DNA from: Candidatus Aminicenantota bacterium
GTDB taxonomy: Bacteria > Acidobacteriota > Aminicenantia > UBA2199
Direction: 5' to 3'
DNA: 7,837 nt
Assembly (NCBI GenBank): GCA_026393775.1
Contig: JAPKZM010000082.1
Span: forward strand, 1-7,837
The notes under the pieces were generated by a model. That model saw only the letters and a program-made list of their open reading frames with translations. It had not been told where the DNA came from and made no database searches. Shown here one piece after another: positions 1 to 5,309 of the stretch (position 1 is the stretch's first letter; every line of letters begins with the position of its first letter). The position numbers and the translations under genes are program-made.

Positions 1-457
1 CGACCCGGCAGCCCAACTGGGCGAGGACGGCCGCGGCGCCCAGGCCGGCGGGGCCTGAGCCCACGATGGCGACCTTTTTGCCGTTGGCGCGCGCCTTGGC
101 GAACTCGGCGATGCCGCCCAGGTCACGGGCTTTTTTGACGATCGTCGCCTGCACGGCGGGGATGTTGACCGCCGAGTCGAACTTCTTGTGCACGCAGGCC
201 GCCATGCAGAACCTGTCGGGGCAGACCATGCCGCAAACCCCGCCCAGGGGATTGTTCTTCATGATCTGCGCCGCCGATCTTTTGAGGTCCGAAGGGCCGA
301 ACACCCTGGCCGCCATGATGAAGTCGGCGGCCGAGCAGTCGGCCGGGCACTTGTCCTTGCACGGCTTCTCCTCGCAGAACTCACATTTGGCGAACTCGTT
401 TTTCAACTGGGCGTCGGTCAGGTACAAGCTCTTTTTTGCCTGGGAAATTTTTTTCAT
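1..457 (-). CDS. N-terminal part of a DPD/PreT-like Fe-S and FAD-dependent oxidoreductase (cut by left edge)
   Basis: The 152 visible residues match the amino-terminal half of the dihydropyrimidine dehydrogenase / PreT / glutamate synthase small-subunit architecture. A cysteine-rich segment comes first (CEFC, CKDKCP and then CGMVCP, CMAAC, about residues 21-89), as in the domain that carries two 4Fe-4S clusters in DPD. The segment NNPLGGVCGMVCP closely resembles the DPD motif. It is followed near residue 137 by the FAD-binding Rossmann motif GSGPAGLGAA. Known relatives pass electrons from NAD(P)H through FAD and Fe-S centres to reduce pyrimidines; YgfK of the E. coli ygeW cluster is related. 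The exact substrate cannot be read from this fragment. The ATG at 457 is followed by a lysine-rich start (MKKISQAKKS). In-frame ATGs at 481 and 496 are also possible, and none has a well-spaced Shine-Dalgarno site. The gene has its own promoter (521-549), so it may be a separate transcription unit from the genes to its right. Confidence 0.85.
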   Translation of the reverse strand, partial: MKKISQAKKSLYLTDAQLKNEFAKCEFCEEKPCKDKCPADCSAADFIMAARVFGPSDLKRSAAQIMKNNPLGGVCGMVCPDRFCMAACVHKKFDSAVNIPAVQATIVKKARDLGGIAEFAKARANGKKVAIVGSGPAGLGAAAVLAQLGCRV

Positions 458-520
458 TTTTGTCTTTTGTCCCCGTCCCATCGACCTTTTTTGCATGTAT
501 TTCAGGAAAACAAGGGCCTC

Positions 521-549
521 ATTATAGGTGCTTACAGTATAAAAGTCAA
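521..549 (-). promoter_or_regulatory. sigma70-type promoter for the DPD-like oxidoreductase gene
   Basis: On the minus strand a -35 element TTGACT (549 to 544, 5 of 6 consensus bases) is separated by exactly 17 nt from a perfect -10 element TATAAT (526 to 521). Transcription would start near 514, leaving a leader of roughly 57 nt before the ATG at 457. All three candidate ATGs (496, 481, 457) lie downstream of this start, so the promoter does not choose between them. The -35 element overlaps the T-rich tail of the terminator for the upstream gene. Confidence 0.72.
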
Positions 550-593
550 AATTCCCCGGCAGCCGCCTTGGTTCATTTCTCCCTGGCGGGGAA
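541..593 (-). terminator. probable intrinsic terminator after the threonine synthase-like gene
   Basis: On the minus strand, arms 593-583 (TTCCCCGCCAG) and 562-552 (CTGCCGGGGAA) form an 11-bp GC-rich stem with one G-G mismatch and a 20-nt loop. The tract TTTTGACTTTT follows at 551-541. The hairpin begins 54 nt after the TAA of the upstream gene. The interrupted T-run and long loop make it less than ideal. A competing 5-bp CCGCC/GGCGG stem is possible in the same region. Confidence 0.5.
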
Positions 594-647
594 CGCCGCG
601 GCACAGAGGGACGGGATCATGGACGGAAACGAAAGTTTATTATTTAA

Positions 648-1895
648 TTACTTTCTTTCTCCGCTTTTTGCGTAGAGTTTCCTTAGTTCGTCCATGGTCG
701 GTTCGATAATGCTGGGCGAACCGGCGACCTTGGCGGCCGAGGCGACATCCTTAAGTCCGTTGCCGGTGATGATCGCTACGCAGACATCATCGGCCTTGAG
801 CTTGCCTTGCTTGGCCAATGCCTCAACCCCGGCGTAGGCGGTGACCCCGGCCGGCTCGCCGAAAACGCCGCAGCCGCGGGCCACGGTCCCGATCGCTTCG
901 AGAATTTCCTGATCGTCGACTTTAACCGCCGCCCCGCCCGATTCGGTGATGGCGCGGACGGCCATCGCCCCGTCACGGGGGAGATCAACCGAAATGGAAT
1001 CGGCAATCGTATTGGCGCGGATCGGGATCAATTTCCCGCCGCGGGCAACCGCGTCGGCGATGGCGGAACTCTGCGCCGACTGGACCCCGGCGAGTTTCGG
1101 CAGACGGTCAATGAACCCGGCCGCCTTGAGGTCGCGGAAACCTTTCCAGATGCCGCTGATGATGTTGCCGTCGCCGACGGAAACGAAGACCCAGTCGGGA
1201 ACTTTCCAACCGAGCTGCTCGCAGATTTCAAACGAGCACGACTTTTTCCCTTCGCGCGTGAACGGATTGAAGCCGGTATTGCGATTGTACCACCCGAACT
1301 CGGCTGTCGCCTGCAGGCAAAGATCGAATGCCTGATCGTAATTTCCCTTGACCATAATGATCTCGGCCCCGAAGGCCATGATCTGGGCGATCTTGGCGGG
1401 AGGGGCGGACTGCGGAACGAAGATGATGGCGCGAAAACCTATCCCGCCCGTGAGGCAGGAAAGAGAAGAAGCGGCATTGCCCGTCGACGCGCCGCAGATT
1501 AATTTCGCTTTATCCTCGAGGGCGCGTACCAATGCCACGCTCGAAGCCCGGTCCTTGAACGAGGCGCTCGGATTCCGGCCGTCATCCTTGATGTAAAGAT
1601 TGGCTAAACCGATCGGCCCGCCCAGCCGGACAGCGTGATACAAGGGAGTCCATCCGATCTGTTGCGGCGGAATCAGTTTGAGCGATGCCAGCGGATAGAA
1701 TGGAGCGTACCGCCAGACCGAGTAGTCGCGATTGCGGGCAAGTTTCTTGCGGTTGATTTTCTTTTTAATGATTTCGTAATCATAGATGACTTCGGTATTG
1801 CTCTGGCAGGCCGTGCATGTATAGCGGGTTTCCTTGAGGGTATGCTCCCTGCCGCAGACCGTGCATTTCAATCCCAAAACATGCTGGAGCGCCAT
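648..1895 (-). CDS. threonine synthase-like PLP-dependent enzyme with N-terminal zinc ribbon
   Basis: This 415-residue protein is a fold-type II PLP enzyme of the threonine synthase (ThrC) type. Residues 11-30 form a CxxC-x12-CxxC zinc ribbon (Cys11, 14, 27, 30) as in many archaeal and bacterial ThrC-like proteins. The internal PLP lysine is Lys114 in NPSASFKDRA, the substrate-carboxylate loop is STGN at 137-140, the phosphate loop is VGDGN near 240-244, and ITGNGLKD near 376-383 is typical of ThrC. The ATG at 1895 is chosen because TGGAGG lies 5 nt upstream; an in-frame GTG at 1907 overlaps that site and is unlikely to be used. ThrC makes threonine from phosphohomoserine, but no homoserine-pathway gene is nearby. 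Placed 54 nt after carbamate kinase, the protein may instead be a catabolic ammonia-lyase acting on an amino acid released by the transcarbamylases (inference). It is the last gene before the terminator. Confidence 0.82.
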   Translation of the reverse strand: MALQHVLGLKCTVCGREHTLKETRYTCTACQSNTEVIYDYEIIKKKINRKKLARNRDYSVWRYAPFYPLASLKLIPPQQIGWTPLYHAVRLGGPIGLANLYIKDDGRNPSASFKDRASSVALVRALEDKAKLICGASTGNAASSLSCLTGGIGFRAIIFVPQSAPPAKIAQIMAFGAEIIMVKGNYDQAFDLCLQATAEFGWYNRNTGFNPFTREGKKSCSFEICEQLGWKVPDWVFVSVGDGNIISGIWKGFRDLKAAGFIDRLPKLAGVQSAQSSAIADAVARGGKLIPIRANTIADSISVDLPRDGAMAVRAITESGGAAVKVDDQEILEAIGTVARGCGVFGEPAGVTAYAGVEALAKQGKLKADDVCVAIITGNGLKDVASAAKVAGSPSIIEPTMDELRKLYAKSGERK

Positions 1896-1900
1896 TCTAT

Positions 1901-1906
1901 CCTCCA
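1901..1906 (-). promoter_or_regulatory. ribosome binding site deciding the start of the threonine synthase-like gene
   Basis: TGGAGG on the minus strand, followed by the 5-nt spacer ATAGA and ATG at 1895. It overlaps the in-frame GTG at 1907-1905, which argues against that longer start. Confidence 0.75.
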
Positions 1907-1949
1907 CTCTATCCTGGCTGAGTCCAGACCGAGCGTTGCCGCGAACCGT

Positions 1950-2900
1950 CTAATCCTTGGTTATTCGCGTCCCAGCCTGGCCGTTCAGCGCTTTCATCAA
2001 TGACTGCGGATTGGTGATGATCGCCATCTCGCCGCCGCTCTCGACGAATTCGATGCTCGCCTTGATCTTCGGTTCCATCGAGCCCTTGGCAAATTGCCCG
2101 TCGGCCAGATGTTTTTTCGCTTCGCTGACGGTCATCTGGCTGAGCCCCCGCTGGTCCGGCTTCTTGTAGTTGATGAAAACCTGGGGCACATCGGTCGAAA
2201 TCATGAAGATATCCGCCTTGATATTGTGGGCCAGCACGCACGAGGCATTGTCCTTGTCGATGACCGCGGCGACTCCCTCGAGGTCCCCGTTCTCCTTTTC
2301 GATCACGGGAATGCCGCCGCCGCCGACGGCAATGACAATCTGCCCGCTATGGACCAGCGTCTCAATCGCCGGCTGTTCGACGATGCGCACCGGAATCGGC
2401 GAAGCGACAACGCGGCGGTAACCGCGGCCGGCATCCTCGATGAGGGTCCAGCTGGGATTGGCTTTCTTTTTCTGCTCGACCTGATCGGCCTTGTAGAATG
2501 GACCGACCGGCTTGCGCGGATTCTTGAATGCCTCATCGTTGCGGTCGACGACGCACTGCGTGATCACCGTGACGACGCCCTTTTTAATATTCTTGGCACG
2601 GAGGACGTTGATCAGCGCCTGCGACAACATATAGCCGATCCCGCCCTGCGAATCGGCGCCGCAGATGTCCATTGGCATTTGCGGAATGCCGTGGAGCTGC
2701 TCGCCCGCATCGTTGCGCAGGAGGATGTTGCCGACCTGCGGGCCATTGCCGTGCACGATAACCAATTGATGGCCGGCGCCGATCATATCGGCGATGTGTT
2801 CGCACGTTTCATAAGAAGCCTCCTTCTGCTCTTCGATGAAGCCTCTCTGGCCGGCGGGAATCAGTGAATTGCCGCCGATCGCGATTACAATTTTCTTCAT
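1950..2900 (-). CDS. arcC: carbamate kinase
   Basis: This 316-residue protein is a full-length carbamate kinase, which reversibly converts carbamoyl phosphate and ADP to carbamate and ATP in the cytosol. The whole family signature is present: IGGNSL near the N-terminus, HGNGPQVG at 50-57, KPVGPFY at 130-136, EDAGRGYRRVVASPIP at 155-170, GGGGIPV at 193-199, IDKDNAS at 214-220, STDVPQVFINY at 235-245 and GSMEPK at 273-278. The ATG at 2900 begins the usual MKKIVIAIGGN start. A weak AAGGAT lies 12 nt upstream. It sits 33 nt after the third carbamoyltransferase and before the threonine synthase-like gene, apparently in one operon. With transcarbamylases next to it, it most likely works in the ATP-forming direction, as in the arginine deiminase, agmatine and ygeW-type pathways. 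Nothing looks truncated or altered. Confidence 0.96.
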   Translation of the reverse strand: MKKIVIAIGGNSLIPAGQRGFIEEQKEASYETCEHIADMIGAGHQLVIVHGNGPQVGNILLRNDAGEQLHGIPQMPMDICGADSQGGIGYMLSQALINVLRAKNIKKGVVTVITQCVVDRNDEAFKNPRKPVGPFYKADQVEQKKKANPSWTLIEDAGRGYRRVVASPIPVRIVEQPAIETLVHSGQIVIAVGGGGIPVIEKENGDLEGVAAVIDKDNASCVLAHNIKADIFMISTDVPQVFINYKKPDQRGLSQMTVSEAKKHLADGQFAKGSMEPKIKASIEFVESGGEMAIITNPQSLMKALNGQAGTRITKD

Positions 2901-2933
2901 GGGATTCTCGGTATCCTTGACGGTGTCCGTCGC

Positions 2934-4040
2934 TTATTTTTTCGGCCAAATGATCTTGCCGCCCTGCACTTTCACTCCGCCGATGGTCATCGCCATCAGG
3001 GCCTTTTGCACGTGCAAGCGGCATTCCGCGATATCCATGATGATCGAGCGCGGTCCGCGATTCACCTCCGGCGTGACTTCGTGCTCCTCATCGACCGGCA
3101 TCGGATGAATGAACTTGGCATTCGGTCCCGCGATCTTCATCCTGCGCTCATCGCAGATCCAGTCCTTGTACTTCGGATCGCTGGCACGCGCGATTTCGGC
3201 TTCCTTGCCGATCTGGTAGAAATCGGGGCCGAACCAATTGCGGGAATAGACGTAGTCAGCGCCTTCGTAGCCGGCGACCGGATCGTTGACGATCTCAAAT
3301 TTCGTCCCCGCCTGCCGGCAGTTTTCCTTGACCGCGTCGAGGACCCGGGTATCCGGCAGTTCGTATCCTTTAGGAAACGCCAGGCGGACGTTCATCCCGA
3401 GCCGCGAGTTGATGAGCAGCGACTCGTGCACCGAACAGTAGGAACGGGCGAGCTTGCCCGACGCCCATGTCTGCAACAGCGTCTTGCCCCTGGTGTTTTC
3501 ACCCTTCGCCACGTTCAGCCGCATGCCCATGTTGTCGGCCAGTCCCTGGCAGGGATGGTAAATATCGTCGGCCATGTTGAGAACCGGGATGTCGGCAAAC
3601 TTGGCGTATTCCCGTAAGACCCAGTTGCCGTCGCCGTATTTGTCCACGGAGTCTTCGAGAATGCGAATCCCCATCCCGGAGCTGTAGCGGGCCATGACCT
3701 TGGCCGCGTCATGGATGCTTTCGCCCGCGCTATCCTTCTTGCCGCTGACGCTCTTGAGGCGCATCGCCTTGGGTTCCAGGAACTGGGCGTGGCCGCCCAG
3801 CTCGGTAGCCGCCGCCTCGAAGCTTTGGCGGGTGCGCAGCGACGGATTGTAGAACAACATGGTGAAAGTCTGCCGCAGCATCAGTTTGGCATGCCGCTCG
3901 CAGTAACGGTTTTTTTTCATTTCAAAGGCGAGAGTAAGAATGGCCTCGAGTTCAGCCACTGAAAATTCCTGCGTGGTGATGACATCACGACCCTGCAAAT
4001 CGATCACCTGAGCTTTTACCGTTTTCTTTTTGCTGGCCAT
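2934..4040 (-). CDS. divergent carbamoyltransferase (third paralogue, SLRTR/HPMP type)
   Basis: This 368-residue protein belongs to the aspartate/ornithine carbamoyltransferase superfamily. The carbamoyl-phosphate loop reads NPSLRTR (65-71), with Leu in place of the Thr of canonical STRTR, as I recall for N-succinylornithine transcarbamylase. HPCQ is kept at 162-165. The second-substrate motif HCLP of ornithine-type enzymes is replaced by HPMPVDEE (312-319), closer to the HPLPRVDE of aspartate transcarbamylase. The ornithine-binding SMG loop is absent; VYSRNWFGPDF (264-274) occupies its place. An extra N-terminal stretch of about 15 residues is lysine-rich, and the C-terminus extends past the usual HVQKALMA helix. 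The ATG at 4040 has AAGGAG 8 nt upstream. It lies 28 nt after the second carbamoyltransferase and 33 nt before carbamate kinase. It is a cytosolic transcarbamylase, probably working to release carbamoyl phosphate (inference). The amino substrate is unknown. Confidence 0.9.
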   Translation of the reverse strand: MASKKKTVKAQVIDLQGRDVITTQEFSVAELEAILTLAFEMKKNRYCERHAKLMLRQTFTMLFYNPSLRTRQSFEAAATELGGHAQFLEPKAMRLKSVSGKKDSAGESIHDAAKVMARYSSGMGIRILEDSVDKYGDGNWVLREYAKFADIPVLNMADDIYHPCQGLADNMGMRLNVAKGENTRGKTLLQTWASGKLARSYCSVHESLLINSRLGMNVRLAFPKGYELPDTRVLDAVKENCRQAGTKFEIVNDPVAGYEGADYVYSRNWFGPDFYQIGKEAEIARASDPKYKDWICDERRMKIAGPNAKFIHPMPVDEEHEVTPEVNRGPRSIIMDIAECRLHVQKALMAMTIGGVKVQGGKIIWPKK

Positions 4041-4048
4041 AGCGCTTT

Positions 4049-4054
4049 CTCCTT
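4049..4054 (-). promoter_or_regulatory. ribosome binding site of the third carbamoyltransferase
   Basis: AAGGAG on the minus strand, 8 nt before the ATG at 4040, in the 28-nt gap between the second and third carbamoyltransferase genes. Confidence 0.7.
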
Positions 4055-4068
4055 GATAAGGATTTGCG

Positions 4069-5088
4069 TCAGCCCCGCATCGTCAGGGCCATGATCGCCT
4101 TCTGGACGTGGATGCGGTTCTCGGCTTCGTCGTTGACGATCGAAATGTTCGGGTCATCGATCAACTCGTCGGTTACTTCCTTGCCGCGCTTGGCCGGCAA
4201 ACAATGCATGTATTTGGCTTGAGTGTTGGCAACCTTGAAGTGCTCATGGCTGATGCACCAGTCCTTGGCATACTTCGGCCCGCTGGCGGCGTGCTGGTCA
4301 GGGTTGCGCGCCCAGGACTTGGCGTAAATGACGTCCGCATCCTTGGCCGCTTTCCAGATATCGTGCTCGATGGTCAATGCCCCGCCGGAGACCTTGGCGG
4401 CGTCTTGTGCGACTTTAACGTATTCGGGATCGACGTCGTAGACGCCCGGCTCTTTGGGATAGGCCAGGACGATGTTCATGCCCAGGGTCATGCCCGCGGC
4501 GATCATCGTCTGCGGAACGCCGGCTGACTTGGCTCGTTCATCGTAAGCCCAGCTCATGACGATCTTTTTCTTCTTGTAATCCTCGCGGCCGAACTTCTCC
4601 ATCATGGTCATGATGTCGGCCATGATTTGGCACGGGTGCTCCTTGTCGTCGAGCATGTTGATGACCGGAATGTCGGCGTCCTTGGCGATGGCGCGCAGCA
4701 CCTCACGGGCGTCGCCGTACTCGTAGGTCTCGGCGCCCATCTGCGTTTTGAGGTTGTAGAGGCGGATGGCGAAACCGTTGAGGAAACGGTTGACCATTTC
4801 GGCGGTATCCCGCCACGACTCCTTGTTTTTAAGCTGCAGTTGCTCGGGGGTGTAGTACTGGCCATGGCCGCCGAGCTGCGTGATCCCCGTCTCGAACGAA
4901 ATTCGGGTGCGGGTCGACGGTGAAGCGAACAGCATGCCAAGCGATTTTCCTTTCAACAAATGGCTGTGGCTCTCGCCAATGGCGTTCCGGCGCTTGAGAT
5001 CAAATGCGACGTCGAAGATAGTTTCAAGTTCTTCTTTACTGAAATCCATGACGCTGATGAAATCCCTGTTCTTCAAATTCGTTATCAT
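4069..5088 (-). CDS. carbamoyltransferase, ornithine-family (second paralogue, YgeW/acetylornithine-like)
   Basis: This 339-residue transcarbamylase carries intact family motifs: SPSTRTR (56-62) for carbamoyl phosphate, HPCQ (151-154) and HCLP (295-298). It ends in DEAENRIHVQKAIMA, as in acetylornithine-type enzymes. Automated annotation would probably call it ornithine carbamoyltransferase, but the ornithine-binding SMG loop is missing. The equivalent region reads ADVIYAKSWARNPDQ (251-265), sharing YxKSW with YgeW and N-acetylornithine transcarbamylase. A long SWAYDERAKSAGVPQ loop (179-193) lies where those knotted enzymes have their extra loop. The substrate is therefore more likely a modified or non-ornithine amine (inference). 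The ATG at 5088 is fixed by AAGGAGG 4 nt upstream; an upstream in-frame start at 5175 would run into repeat DNA and is rejected. It opens the apparent four-gene operon leading to carbamate kinase and lies downstream of a possible promoter at 5213-5241. Confidence 0.92.
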   Translation of the reverse strand: MITNLKNRDFISVMDFSKEELETIFDVAFDLKRRNAIGESHSHLLKGKSLGMLFASPSTRTRISFETGITQLGGHGQYYTPEQLQLKNKESWRDTAEMVNRFLNGFAIRLYNLKTQMGAETYEYGDAREVLRAIAKDADIPVINMLDDKEHPCQIMADIMTMMEKFGREDYKKKKIVMSWAYDERAKSAGVPQTMIAAGMTLGMNIVLAYPKEPGVYDVDPEYVKVAQDAAKVSGGALTIEHDIWKAAKDADVIYAKSWARNPDQHAASGPKYAKDWCISHEHFKVANTQAKYMHCLPAKRGKEVTDELIDDPNISIVNDEAENRIHVQKAIMALTMRG

Positions 5089-5092
5089 GCAT

Positions 5093-5099
5093 CCTCCTT
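5093..5099 (-). promoter_or_regulatory. ribosome binding site deciding the start of the second carbamoyltransferase
   Basis: AAGGAGG on the minus strand with a 4-nt spacer (ATGC) before the ATG at 5088. An out-of-frame ATG lies directly against the site and cannot be a start at that distance. Confidence 0.8.
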
Positions 5100-5135
5100 G
5101 GGTCGTTGACGACCGTCCAGCATTTTTCGCCCAAC

Positions 5136-5201
5136 ATAGCATCACTAGATGCCTCGGAAAACCTCGGCATAGCATTACTAAATGCCTCGCAAAGCCTCGG
5201 C
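5136..5201. repeat. two tandem copies of a 33-bp repeat
   Basis: Copies at 5136-5168 and 5169-5201 are directly adjacent and agree at 29 of 33 positions. Each begins ATAGCATyACTA and ends CCTCGGC. Each also contains ATGCC and, 12 nt later, GGCAT (5149-5153/5166-5170 and 5182-5186/5199-5203), so each could form its own short hairpin. The length is a multiple of three, so every reading frame through it shows an 11-residue repeat. I do not see a gene in it. Confidence 0.85.
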
Positions 5202-5214
5202 ATAGTAATGCTAT
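5169..5214. repeat. 12-bp perfect inverted repeat (large hairpin)
   Basis: ATAGCATTACTA (5169-5180) is exactly complementary, inverted, to TAGTAATGCTAT (5203-5214). Inside, TGCC (5183-5186) pairs with GGCA (5199-5202) after a 2-nt bulge, leaving a 12-nt loop. The right arm can also pair with the first repeat copy at 5136-5147 (11 of 12, the twelfth a possible G-U in RNA of the minus strand), so two exclusive hairpins are possible. No T-run follows on either strand, so it does not look like an intrinsic terminator. Confidence 0.8.
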
Positions 5215-5241
5215 TTTGCGAAGAATCTAAAAAAATGTCAA
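5213..5241 (-). promoter_or_regulatory. possible promoter for the second carbamoyltransferase operon
   Basis: On the minus strand a perfect -35 TTGACA (5241 to 5236) is followed, 17 nt later, by CAAAAT (5218 to 5213), which keeps 4 of 6 bases of TATAAT. It lies in an AT-rich stretch of the 221-bp intergenic region. The -10 element overlaps the outer arm of the inverted repeat, so that repeat could act as an operator (inference). Transcription would begin near 5206, about 118 nt before the ATG. Confidence 0.45.
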
Positions 5242-5309
5242 TACAATTGGCAAGTAAAATATGGTTTACTAAAATGCAATTCCGACTTTTCGCGAATGAA
5301 GCGTAAGGT

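Noticed and set aside
66..709. Plus-strand open frames across the left end
   Set aside because: They are antisense to the Fe-S/FAD oxidoreductase fragment and run through the promoter/terminator region; no protein family is recognisable.
807..1502. Long open frame on the plus strand (231 codons)
   Set aside because: It lies wholly antisense to the threonine synthase-like gene, has no recognisable domain and reflects GC-rich third positions of the real gene.
2094..2867. Long open frame on the plus strand (257 codons)
   Set aside because: It is antisense to carbamate kinase, whose full family signature is present on the minus strand.
3006..3617. Open frame on the plus strand (203 codons)
   Set aside because: Antisense to the third carbamoyltransferase with all its motifs; no family match seen.
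5136..5201. Possible CRISPR repeats
   Set aside because: Only two copies, directly adjacent with no spacer between them, and no cas genes in the window.
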